From JBBAAW01 sp041658075 (lineage in GTDB: Bacteria > Patescibacteriota > WWE3 > UBA101185 > UBA10185): a stretch of DNA of 40,878 bases. The position numbers were made by a program, and so were the translations under genes. The notes beneath the pieces are model-generated. The model saw only the letters and a list, made by a program, of their open reading frames with translations, made no database searches and was not told the origin of the DNA. The stretch spans positions 1-40,878 of the forward strand of contig JBBAAW010000007.1 of assembly GCA_041658075.1 (NCBI GenBank), written 5' to 3'. This document shows positions 32,974-40,499 of this stretch, piece after piece (within the stretch, counting starts at the first letter, position 1; each line of letters starts with the position of its first letter).

Positions 32974-34100
32974 ACTAGACTCCTATATAGATTGTCGTAA
33001 TTTTCCCCAAATTTTTCCATGGAGTATTTATTTTTAACATGGTTAATCTGCCCCACCTTACTGTCATCCTGAGACAGACCAACAAAGTCAAGCATTTTTT
33101 GAGACAAATCCTCAAAATTGCCCGTTTCAAAATACATAGGGTAATTTTCACCTACCTCCCTCAATACTTCAAGATCTGAACACAAAACCGGAAGTCCTGT
33201 TATCAAAGCCTCAATAAGTACAATACCAAAACCTTCCGCCAGCGTTGGAAAAACAAAGTAATTAAAAGTGTTATAAAACTTTATCTTCATGTCATCATCA
33301 AAACAGCCCGTTATTACCACGCGATCTTTTACTCCCAACGAACCTGCAAGATCCCACAAACTACTTTCCAACTCACCGCCACCACAGATTAAAAGTGTAA
33401 ACTCCTCCCGCGCGATCTTTTTATCTTCAACCAATTTAGCAAATGCTTTTAGTAACAGATCGTGACCCTTTTCCTTGGTTGTCCTACTTAGATTCCCAAT
33501 AATTTTGGTTGATGAATCTATATGGTATTTTCTACAAACCTCACGCCTATATATTACCCGCTCATTTTCTGAAACAAAAAATTTATAAGTATCGACTCCG
33601 TTAGGAATTACTGCTAGTTTTCTAGCCAGGATGCCTGCTCTGATTTTAGCTTTCTTGATGGACTGTGTAAGAGCAATTTCCTTGGAACCCATGAGATTTA
33701 TTAAAATTGAATAAAACAGGTCGTAAATTAACCTTTTTGACTTAGGAACCTGCCAGCTAATAAAAGGGGTGTGCTGATGAGAAATTCTAATTTTTACTCC
33801 AGCTAGAAATCCCGCCGCTATCGTATTAACTACAGCTTTTAGTTCGTGGGCGTGAACAACTTCTATTTTGTATTCCTGAAGGAATATTTTTAGGTCCTTT
33901 ATGTAACCAAGGTCGATGTCGTTTCTAATGGTCCTTTCCGTAACTTTGGCCCCAGCCTTCTTATACCAGTCGTAAATAACACCACCCTCACACCAAACAA
34001 AAACCTCATGTCCTCGCGTAATCATCTGAGTAACCAAGTCCAAAACATGCTGCTCCATTCCTCCAGGATCTTTTGAATTTAATCCATACAGTATCTTCAT
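32970..34100 (-). CDS. Family 4 glycosyltransferase
   Basis: 376 residues, GT-B fold. MKILYGLNSKDPGGMEQHVLDL gives the acceptor-side loop, VVHAHELKAVV the middle motif, IGNLSRTTKEKGHDLLLKAF the start of the donor domain and LAEGFGIVLIEALITGLPVL the E-x7-E donor motif. The pattern is close to capsular and exopolysaccharide GT4 enzymes. Operon member, overlapping both neighbours by 4 bases. Confidence 0.92.
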   Translation of the reverse strand: MKILYGLNSKDPGGMEQHVLDLVTQMITRGHEVFVWCEGGVIYDWYKKAGAKVTERTIRNDIDLGYIKDLKIFLQEYKIEVVHAHELKAVVNTIAAGFLAGVKIRISHQHTPFISWQVPKSKRLIYDLFYSILINLMGSKEIALTQSIKKAKIRAGILARKLAVIPNGVDTYKFFVSENERVIYRREVCRKYHIDSSTKIIGNLSRTTKEKGHDLLLKAFAKLVEDKKIAREEFTLLICGGGELESSLWDLAGSLGVKDRVVITGCFDDDMKIKFYNTFNYFVFPTLAEGFGIVLIEALITGLPVLCSDLEVLREVGENYPMYFETGNFEDLSQKMLDFVGLSQDDSKVGQINHVKNKYSMEKFGENYDNLYRSLV

Positions 34101-35296
34101 AACGATTCGATTAACTTTAACATGTTGGCAACTTTTCCGTCCCAGTTATTGTTTTTGGCCACTTCTTGCCGGGCTTTAATTTTTTCTAACGAGTCTTCCT
34201 GCAAGGCTTTCTCTAAATTGTCGCTGAACTCTTTATAGCTTTTAGAAATATAACAAACATCCTTAAAAAACGAGTAGGCAGGCAGATCCGTAACGATTAC
34301 CGGAAGCCCCGCCGCTAAAGCGTCGTGAAACTTAACAGGAAAACACCCGCCCACTGTATAGTCATTTAATTGATAGGGGATAATAAAAGCATCAAAACCC
34401 GCAAAATATTTTTGAATACTGTCATAAGACTTTGAACCTAACAAATGTACATTTTCTAAATCCGCAAGCCCTAAGCTTTCTTTAGTGGTGTTTTTTCCCT
34501 TTATAGCAAGCGATCCTATAAGAACAAAAGAGTACTCCGGATAGTTTTGCGCCAACTCTTTAAACAAGCCCATGTCAAACTTATATTCGTCCAACGCTCC
34601 GGTAAAACCAATAATGGGTTTTTTAATATCTTTTAAGTCGTCGGGAATTTCCTTAATCAATTTAGCGTCTTTAAACTTTTCATAGTCACCCACATTGGGC
34701 GTAAAATGCGTGTTTGGATTATAGTTTTTTAGTCGCTCAACAAGACCCGGAGCTGTGGCAAAAACCAAGTTAGCCTTTTTTGCTAGAGCTTCTTCCTGTA
34801 ATACCAATTGCTTTTTTGTTACCGTAGTAGAATAAAAAGCGCTATTTTCCGGAAAACCCAGATAATTATCTACACAATCATAGATTAGAATGTCGTGCTT
34901 TATACCATCGACATAATTAAGCAAATTTTTAAGCTGAACATGATAAACCCATAAAATCGTTTTTCTTTCAGGATCGAAGAATTGTTCGGCAACCTTATTT
35001 ACTCGACTTATATGCCACTTGGAAGTAATGTTGGCGTTAGGCAACATGTTCAACGGCGAATATATCAAAACCCCGCTTTGCTCCTCTACCTTTGTTTGGG
35101 TTAAAAGTCGTTTAAAAGTCCAAGCCCCCTGAAAAAGCTGTCGAATAAAGATGTTACCGGTATTGATTGGCGGTTCTACAAACAAAACCTTATGTCCAAG
35201 CTTACTCAAACGACTCATCACATGGCTTTTATTAGTCCAGTAGTCGCTAAGCCAAAGCTGGTTAGAAAGGCAAATAATGTTGTATTTTGCGCTCAC
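34097..35296 (-). CDS. Glycosyltransferase, TuaH-like
   Basis: 399 residues with a GT-B layout but a distinctive N-terminal domain: NIICLSNQLWLSDYWTNKSH, LGHKVLFVEPP and LIYDCVDNYLGFP. These match the group that includes teichuronic acid glycosyltransferase TuaH of Bacillus. The donor domain has IIGFTGALDEYKFDMGLFKEL and FPVKFHDALAAGLPVIVTDL. The exact linkage is unknown. Operon member with 4-base overlaps on both sides. Confidence 0.85.
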   Translation of the reverse strand: MSAKYNIICLSNQLWLSDYWTNKSHVMSRLSKLGHKVLFVEPPINTGNIFIRQLFQGAWTFKRLLTQTKVEEQSGVLIYSPLNMLPNANITSKWHISRVNKVAEQFFDPERKTILWVYHVQLKNLLNYVDGIKHDILIYDCVDNYLGFPENSAFYSTTVTKKQLVLQEEALAKKANLVFATAPGLVERLKNYNPNTHFTPNVGDYEKFKDAKLIKEIPDDLKDIKKPIIGFTGALDEYKFDMGLFKELAQNYPEYSFVLIGSLAIKGKNTTKESLGLADLENVHLLGSKSYDSIQKYFAGFDAFIIPYQLNDYTVGGCFPVKFHDALAAGLPVIVTDLPAYSFFKDVCYISKSYKEFSDNLEKALQEDSLEKIKARQEVAKNNNWDGKVANMLKLIESL

Positions 35297-36657
35297 GATC
35301 CTAATTTTAGCAGTAAACGCCTAATGTTAAAAACTAGCTCGCTATTTTGCACACTCCAAAGCCAATTTTGATTCCAAAAGCCTTTGTCGTAAGTGCCGTG
35401 CCAGATGCCGTCAAAAAAGGCTAAACCCACGAGTTCAAAAAGGATTGAGATGACGAGTGTGGCATAAAAAAGTCTTTTTGTTTTGTTGAATACGGGCGAC
35501 TTGAGATACGGAATTAACAGCAGAACTAAAAATGGAATGATATCGCTGGCCATTCTGTAACCAAAGCTGTAACCACCGTACCAATGCTTCCACGCGCCCA
35601 AAATTAGAGTGTGGGTAATAATGATCGACATGAAAAGGAAAGAATCTAGATTTTTTCTGATTCCATTTTTTAGCGACAAGGCAAAACCAATAAGTGAAAA
35701 TATAAAAACGGACGAGTAAACTAAAATGCCCTTGCTGGGGGAAAACCATAGACCTAAAAACCCTTGCGGGAAAAGCGTTAACCAATTACCGCCAATTTGA
35801 CTAGCATAACCTTGGTTAGCAATATCGACAAAATAGATGACATTATACCAAATAAAAAATATCGCAGAGGGCAATAACCCCAGGAGTAACCAGGCGGTAG
35901 GTTTTACTACGGCGCTAGCACTAATCATCGATACTTTAGTATCCATCAACCCTCTGTTCCTCAAATAAACCGGTAGTAAAACAAAATACGGAATAAGGAT
36001 CCCCGCGGTTGGACGGGATAAAACCGCCAGACCCAAAAAAAGCCCTGAGATAAAAACATCGATTGCTTTACCCGCGCCTCTAAACAAAAACAAAAGACTC
36101 AAAATAGTAAATAACTGGACAACTCCGTGCTGCCATAGAGACTGGGAAACCATGGCAAAATTTACCGTAGCAAAAAGATAAATCGCTGTTAGCAGCATTG
36201 CCTTTTTATCGTCGATAAGTTTCTTTAATAAAAGGTAAAAGAATCCCCCACCTAAAGCTACTACCAGTGACGCAGAAAGGTGGGACAAAACAGTTAGGTT
36301 ATCCCAAGTAATTTCGACCCTCGCCAGCATTGGAATCAAATAAACCGGAACGCTTAAAAGCCCCGCCACAACAGGAAACGCCGATATATAGTGCTCGCCA
36401 ACTTTTCTAAAATAGAAGGGGACAAGCCCCTTCTGGTAATTTTTGTCGTTGGGGTGGGGATATTTTTCAATAATCGCTTTGTAATAAGTGTCGGCATAAA
36501 GAGTTCCCTCCTTAATCACGGTAACAGGCAAAATAATTGCAGGAATAGTATCTTCCGACTGAATTGCTAAAGTATTAATTCCTAACTTATAAACAAAGAA
36601 CCACCCGCCAAGAAACACTGCCCACGAAATTATGACGATCGCAAAAAACTTTTTCAT
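35293..36657 (-). CDS. GT-C type membrane glycosyltransferase
   Basis: 454 residues with about eleven hydrophobic segments. The first extracytoplasmic loop (about 30-95) is long and contains DTIPAIILPVTVIKEGTLY, and a later loop has SQSLWQHGV followed by LGLAVLSRPTAG, features of GT39/GT83-like enzymes that use polyprenyl-phosphate sugars. The substrate cannot be named. It is the first glycan gene of the operon, beginning 9 bases after the AAA+/DUF4143 ATPase gene, and overlaps the TuaH-like gene by 4 bases. Confidence 0.82.
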   Translation of the reverse strand: MKKFFAIVIISWAVFLGGWFFVYKLGINTLAIQSEDTIPAIILPVTVIKEGTLYADTYYKAIIEKYPHPNDKNYQKGLVPFYFRKVGEHYISAFPVVAGLLSVPVYLIPMLARVEITWDNLTVLSHLSASLVVALGGGFFYLLLKKLIDDKKAMLLTAIYLFATVNFAMVSQSLWQHGVVQLFTILSLLFLFRGAGKAIDVFISGLFLGLAVLSRPTAGILIPYFVLLPVYLRNRGLMDTKVSMISASAVVKPTAWLLLGLLPSAIFFIWYNVIYFVDIANQGYASQIGGNWLTLFPQGFLGLWFSPSKGILVYSSVFIFSLIGFALSLKNGIRKNLDSFLFMSIIITHTLILGAWKHWYGGYSFGYRMASDIIPFLVLLLIPYLKSPVFNKTKRLFYATLVISILFELVGLAFFDGIWHGTYDKGFWNQNWLWSVQNSELVFNIRRLLLKLGS

Positions 36658-36666
36658 TTATATTAT

Positions 36667-37815
36667 CTAAACCACAAAATCCAGCAAACTATCCTTGTTA
36701 ACTACATTAAAATGACTTCCAGGATACGCGTCAACAAATTTTCTCGGAGGTTTAACGAGCCGTTCTTTATACTTAACTTCATAAGCAAAAATGGAACCTT
36801 CCCGCTCCTCAATCAAATCTATTTCCTTACCGTCCCAAGTCCTCCAAAAAAATATATTGGCACTTATTTCCCCATAGTGTCGCTTTTTCATGCGTTCCAT
36901 AAAAACAAAATTTTCCCAAAGCGCTCCAATATCATTTCTAAAACTTAAGTCATTAAAGTTGGAAATTATGGCGTTCCGTATCCCGTTGTCGTAAAAATAA
37001 TACTTGGACTTCTCCTTAATCTCGTCGCGCAAATTTCTACTGTAACCCCGCAAATTATAAATAATAAACGACTTCTCAAAAATGTCTAAATAACGCAAAA
37101 CGGTTTTTCTGTCCATTCCAATCTGCGCGGCGATTTCCGTAAGTGAAACCTCACTTCCAACCTGAAAAGCCAAAAGCCGCAACATATCCAACAAGGTTTT
37201 TGATCCCTTCACCCTGTCAAGCTCCAGAATGTCCTTAAGTAAATAAGAGGATGTAATTTCATTTAACACTTCCTCCCTTTCTTTATTAGACTTTTGACTT
37301 AAAACTTCCGGATAATTGCCGTACACAAGCTGCTGATCTACCAATTGATTAAGCTCAAATCGATTTTTTTCTATGGAAAGTTCCATAAGCGATACGGGAA
37401 AAAGTGTTAGAGTAGTTTTTCTACCTGTAAGTGGCTCCCCAATTTGCCCGGCGAGATCAAAAGATGACGATCCGGTAATTAAGACTCTTACACCCTCCAC
37501 GGAATCTACAAGAAGTTTTAAACCTTCACCGATGTTGGCTATTTTTTGCGCCTCGTCTATAATAACTAATTGATAGCCCGCCGAATATTCAATTATCTTT
37601 TGTAAATTTAGACCCTCAAAAACTTCTTTAATTTGAGCATCTCCGCCGTTAGCGTAAACATACTTTAAGTTGCACCTGCTGAGATAATTTTTAACTAAGG
37701 TAGTCTTTCCCACCTGTCTGGGACCATAAACAACCAACACCTTATTGGGCTTTAGATACTTTTCTAAATCGTCGTAGTGTCTTTTTATAGAATTTTCCAC
37801 GATAATGCCTTCCAT
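36667..37815 (-). CDS. AAA+ ATPase with C-terminal DUF4143 domain
   Basis: 382 residues. Walker A GPRQVGKTT (31-39), Walker B QLVIIDEAQKI with Asp87-Glu88 and a sensor region LITGSSSFDL. A winged-helix-like part follows (about 215-255, SLTEIAAQIGMDRKTVLRYL). The C-terminal DUF4143 part ends in a PD-(D/E)xK-like nuclease pattern, EIDLIEEREGSIFAYEVKYK. The family is common in archaea and CPR, and its role is not settled. It has a strong promoter (TTGACC-17-TAGAAT) exactly 6 bases before the ATG, covered by a 27-base repeat, and runs 9 bases from the polysaccharide operon, so it may be its first gene. Confidence 0.92.
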   Translation of the reverse strand: MEGIIVENSIKRHYDDLEKYLKPNKVLVVYGPRQVGKTTLVKNYLSRCNLKYVYANGGDAQIKEVFEGLNLQKIIEYSAGYQLVIIDEAQKIANIGEGLKLLVDSVEGVRVLITGSSSFDLAGQIGEPLTGRKTTLTLFPVSLMELSIEKNRFELNQLVDQQLVYGNYPEVLSQKSNKEREEVLNEITSSYLLKDILELDRVKGSKTLLDMLRLLAFQVGSEVSLTEIAAQIGMDRKTVLRYLDIFEKSFIIYNLRGYSRNLRDEIKEKSKYYFYDNGIRNAIISNFNDLSFRNDIGALWENFVFMERMKKRHYGEISANIFFWRTWDGKEIDLIEEREGSIFAYEVKYKERLVKPPRKFVDAYPGSHFNVVNKDSLLDFVV

Positions 37816-37821
37816 GCGGGT

Positions 37822-37850
37822 ATTCTACTACATTCCCTAAAATAGGTCAA
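37822..37850 (-). promoter_or_regulatory. Promoter of the AAA+ ATPase gene
   Basis: Minus-strand TTGACC (37850-37845), 17-base spacer, TAGAAT (37827-37822), then 6 bases to the ATG. It is one of the best promoters in the window. Its -35 and spacer lie inside repeat copy 1. Confidence 0.65.
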
Positions 37851-37892
37851 TTTTGGGGAGTCTGATTCCCTAGAATTGCCTAGTTTTGGGGA
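37833..37892. repeat. Two 27-base semi-palindromic direct repeats
   Basis: Copies at 37833-37859 and 37866-37892, starting 33 bases apart and identical at 21 of 27 positions. Both begin TTCCCTA and end TTTTGGGGA, and the ends are partly complementary (CCCTAAAAT against ATTTTGGGG), so each is also an inverted repeat. Copy 1 covers the -35 and spacer of the ATPase promoter. This is the layout of operator sites for a dimeric regulator. Confidence 0.65.
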
Positions 37893-37916
37893 TTTTAGCC
37901 TAATTAATCACACATT

Positions 37917-37933
37917 GATTTTACCCTAAAATC
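37917..37933. repeat. Related inverted repeat
   Basis: Perfect arms GATTTTA and TAAAATC around CCC, containing the same CCCTAAAAT half-site as the 27-base repeats. It lies upstream of the Nudix-like gene and may be a third binding site. Confidence 0.4.
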
Positions 37934-37975
37934 TCGGATAATTTTGTTAATACCTATAAAAACGGATTATTCCGG

Positions 37976-37981
37976 TATAAT
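37976..37981 (+). promoter_or_regulatory. -10 element of the Nudix-like gene
   Basis: Consensus TATAAT, 7 bases before a GTG at 37989. It argues for that GTG as a leaderless start rather than the TTG at 37944, which lies upstream of this element. Confidence 0.45.
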
Positions 37982-37988
37982 AACCGTC

Positions 37989-38294
37989 GTGACAAGATCA
38001 GCAAGCGCATTTATTACGCACAATAAAAAGATCCTTTTGCTCCACAGAGATAATATTCCCACCATCCACGACCCTAACATGTGGGGATCTATTGGTGGCA
38101 TGGTAGAAAACGGCGAGCTTAAAGATATAAAACTTGGAAATGAGGGGCAGGAATTACGATTCTTTTCCTTTGACGAGCTTGAAACATTGCCCATTGGAAA
38201 AAATATCAAGTTCTATTTAACTAAATTTGGGGATCCTATTAAGCGACTTATTGAAGGCGAAGATGCCTCTCCTGCTGATTTGGGGTTATCTTAA
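37989..38294 (+). CDS. Nudix-like protein lacking the Nudix helix (internal deletion)
   Basis: 101 residues from the GTG at 37989. The first half is a normal Nudix N-terminus: SASAFITHNKKILLLHRD, then WGSIGGMVENGE. The second half has the usual Nudix end, EGQELRFFSFDELETLPIG. The part between, which should carry the catalytic helix GX5EX7REUXEEXGU and the following strands (about 50 residues), is absent while the frame stays open. Metal-dependent hydrolysis should therefore be lost. It could be a decaying gene, a repurposed binding protein, or an assembly error. The tail overlaps the next gene by 9 bases in convergent orientation. Confidence 0.6.
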   Translation: MTRSASAFITHNKKILLLHRDNIPTIHDPNMWGSIGGMVENGELKDIKLGNEGQELRFFSFDELETLPIGKNIKFYLTKFGDPIKRLIEGEDASPADLGLS

Positions 38295-38558
38295 AATCTC
38301 AGGTAATTCTCCGGGGGTAAATTTCATTTCTCTTATAGAGTCGCGACTTACTTTAACGGAAAGCTCGCCAAACAAAACCTCGTATTCTTTAACAAGTTGA
38401 TGCAAAACAGTTAAAGGGTCGCCAACAATTTCCACTTCCCCATTTTTGCCAACATTAATGTTTGACACCCTTCTTGCCATGTCCAACGCCAACGGACCTA
38501 TTATCTGTTTTTGTGTGTTAATTATGTTAAAAACTGCCTTTTGGTATCTGCTATCCAT
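38286..38558 (-). CDS. Small conserved-looking hypothetical protein
   Basis: 90 residues, soluble, with a helical start (about 5-30), a short strand pair around VGKNGEVEIVGDP and a helix LTVLHQLVKEYEVLFG. I recognise no family. The start is supported by GGAGG at 38571-38567, 8 bases before the ATG. That Shine-Dalgarno overlaps the region just after the stop of the upstream membrane gene, so the two are probably co-transcribed. Confidence 0.65.
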   Translation of the reverse strand: MDSRYQKAVFNIINTQKQIIGPLALDMARRVSNINVGKNGEVEIVGDPLTVLHQLVKEYEVLFGELSVKVSRDSIREMKFTPGELPEILR

Positions 38559-38573
38559 TGTAACCGCCTCCTA

Positions 38574-39422
38574 TCAAGTGACGGTACCTCCGTTAGTAAT
38601 CTTACCATTTTTAAGTCGTTCAAATACTAGATCAAGCTCTATAATAGCCACGGTCATTAAAAAGTAGGCGACTAAATAAAGAAAATCTACCGGACCACCT
38701 GCATAGAATGTACCGTTGTTAGCTTTAATCAGGAATGTAAAATCAGAAATATATTGGATGACTAGGGCTATCAACAAAAGCAGTATTCCGCGCTTTCCGG
38801 TACCACCCAATCTTGAACCCAGTAAAAAGAGACTTGCGACTGCTAAGGAAACATAAAAACTCTGGAAGAGTGGGTAAGAAATATCTAAAGCTCCCTTTAA
38901 TATGTTGCTGGAATCAAAAGCGTAGCCTTTCAGCAAAAATAGATAAGAAATCAGAAACATAGTTAGTGTGCTTAGCACAACAAGATACATATCACCTCGC
39001 CCACTCTTCTTATTTGAATTAGACATCAACAATTTTAACAAAAGTAACGACCCACATATGTACAATAAAACGCTACCAAAATAGCCTACATCCCCGATAG
39101 ACGGATAAGGTGCAACTTCTACACCCAATATTGCGTAGTAATAAGTATACGAAAGTTGACCGAAAACCTGGGCAAGCAAGCCAAAGGAAAAGAAGGCTAT
39201 AATTTTGCCCAAGTAACTGCTTAACCAACCCCACTTGTAAGCAACATATAAACCGTTAACTCCACCAACCAAAGCAACTAAGAAATAAAGATACGCATAA
39301 CTGAAAAGCCCATTAGAAAAGTTAGATTTAGTAATGTAATCGTGAAACCACCACAAAACAAACAGAGCAAAAAGAAAAACGATAGATGAAATCTTTAATT
39401 GCCTAATCCTAGAAAGCACCAT
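38574..39422 (-). CDS. Eight-helix membrane protein resembling sensor input domains
   Basis: 282 residues with about eight transmembrane segments and a short charged C-terminal tail. The motifs YTYYYAILGVEVAPYPSIGDVGY and, later, DISYPLFQSFYVSLA occur in membrane input modules that in other bacteria precede GGDEF or histidine kinase domains; here there is no output domain. It may be a free-standing sensor or transporter-like protein. The promoter overlaps that of the divergent DUF2156 gene (TATTAT, 5 bases before the ATG). Confidence 0.65.
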   Translation of the reverse strand: MVLSRIRQLKISSIVFLFALFVLWWFHDYITKSNFSNGLFSYAYLYFLVALVGGVNGLYVAYKWGWLSSYLGKIIAFFSFGLLAQVFGQLSYTYYYAILGVEVAPYPSIGDVGYFGSVLLYICGSLLLLKLLMSNSNKKSGRGDMYLVVLSTLTMFLISYLFLLKGYAFDSSNILKGALDISYPLFQSFYVSLAVASLFLLGSRLGGTGKRGILLLLIALVIQYISDFTFLIKANNGTFYAGGPVDFLYLVAYFLMTVAIIELDLVFERLKNGKITNGGTVT

Positions 39423-39426
39423 AGTA

Positions 39427-39433
39427 TATAATA
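39427..39433. promoter_or_regulatory. Shared bidirectional -10 (TATAATA)
   Basis: Read on the plus strand it gives TATAAT (39427-39432), 11 bases before the ATG of the DUF2156 gene; on the minus strand TATTAT (39433-39428), 5 bases before the ATG of the membrane protein gene. The two genes would compete for the same site. Confidence 0.45.
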
Positions 39434-39443
39434 ACGCTACATC

Positions 39444-40394
39444 ATGGAAAACATAAATGCAATAGGCGATATTAAAAATCTTACACTTCCTCTGTTTCCC
39501 AGCTTTGATAACTTAAAAATAGGGCATATGCACACTGTGGACGAGCGTTTGAAAAACTGCCAAAAATACTCGGACTACAATTTTTTTAGCATGATCACCT
39601 ACGATGTAAACAATAATATGCAGCTGTCCATACTCAACGATAATCTTATCGTAAAGTTCTATGATTATATTACTCTGAAACCGTTTTACTCTTTCCTCGG
39701 TGTAAATAAGGTGGAGGAGACTATAGAAACATTGTTAAAAAAATCGAGTGAAGAGGGCTTAGAACCTACATTAAAACTTATTCCAGAAATAAGTATCGCC
39801 AAGTCCATGGAAAAGCCAGGAAAATGTTACACATTAGCCGAGGACGAAGATAATTTTGATTACATATGCTCCATTAAAAAACTTTCGGAATTAAAAGGCT
39901 CCAACTACAACTCTCAAAGGAACATGATAAACCGACTTCTTAAAGATTCCCCAAACATAAACTACAAAACCACAAAAAATCTTGCGGACTTAAAAACTAT
40001 CATTCTCGAGCTCTTTGATAGATGGGAAATTAACAAAGCCAACCCTAAAGAAGACAACGAAATAGAGCACACAGCTATAAAAAGAGCGATCGAATACTCG
40101 AAATACTTTAACTTGTTAAATATTGTTGTCTATGATGGACAAAAACCGGTGGGTTTTCTGATATCCGACATCTTCGATAACTATCCAACGCTGGCTTTTT
40201 GCAAAGGCGATGTAGCTTACAGGGGCATCTTTACATATATATTTCATGTAACGGCAATAGAATTGGAAAAGCTGGGTTTTGAAGAAACAAATTTTGAACA
40301 GGATCTTGGAATCCCGGGTCTCCGCCAAGCAAAAAAATCATGGCATCCCATTAGATACTTAAAAAAGTACACAATTAAACCCGCAGGTATTTAA
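39444..40394 (+). CDS. DUF2156 protein, GNAT/Fem-like transferase
   Basis: 316 residues. The pattern SDYNFFSMITYD, LNDNLIVKFYDY, FYSFLGVNKVEETI, FDYICSIKKLSELKG and NSQRNMINRLLKD is typical of DUF2156, which shares the double acyltransferase fold with the catalytic domain of phosphatidylglycerol lysyltransferase (MprF) and Fem enzymes. The C-terminal half has VVYDGQKPVGFLISD and ends KKSWHPIRYLKKY. No membrane segments. An aminoacyl transfer to lipid or cell wall is possible, but the substrate is not shown by the sequence. Confidence 0.85.
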   Translation: MENINAIGDIKNLTLPLFPSFDNLKIGHMHTVDERLKNCQKYSDYNFFSMITYDVNNNMQLSILNDNLIVKFYDYITLKPFYSFLGVNKVEETIETLLKKSSEEGLEPTLKLIPEISIAKSMEKPGKCYTLAEDEDNFDYICSIKKLSELKGSNYNSQRNMINRLLKDSPNINYKTTKNLADLKTIILELFDRWEINKANPKEDNEIEHTAIKRAIEYSKYFNLLNIVVYDGQKPVGFLISDIFDNYPTLAFCKGDVAYRGIFTYIFHVTAIELEKLGFEETNFEQDLGIPGLRQAKKSWHPIRYLKKYTIKPAGI

Positions 40395-40499
40395 GAGACT
40401 ACCGGACGATTAGATCATTCCATACCCTAGCGTCAACAGCCCACTCACATCTCGAATTGCATCATCAATAATGTAACGGAATTAGAATTACGATACAGA

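Noticed and set aside
37833..37933. A CRISPR array
   Set aside because: Only two full copies, themselves palindromic and imperfect, with a spacer of 6 bases and no cas genes. A pair of operators fits better.
37944..37988. TTG start of the Nudix-like gene at 37944
   Set aside because: It lies upstream of the TATAAT at 37976-37981, so it would not be in the transcript from that promoter; the GTG at 37989 is a better start.
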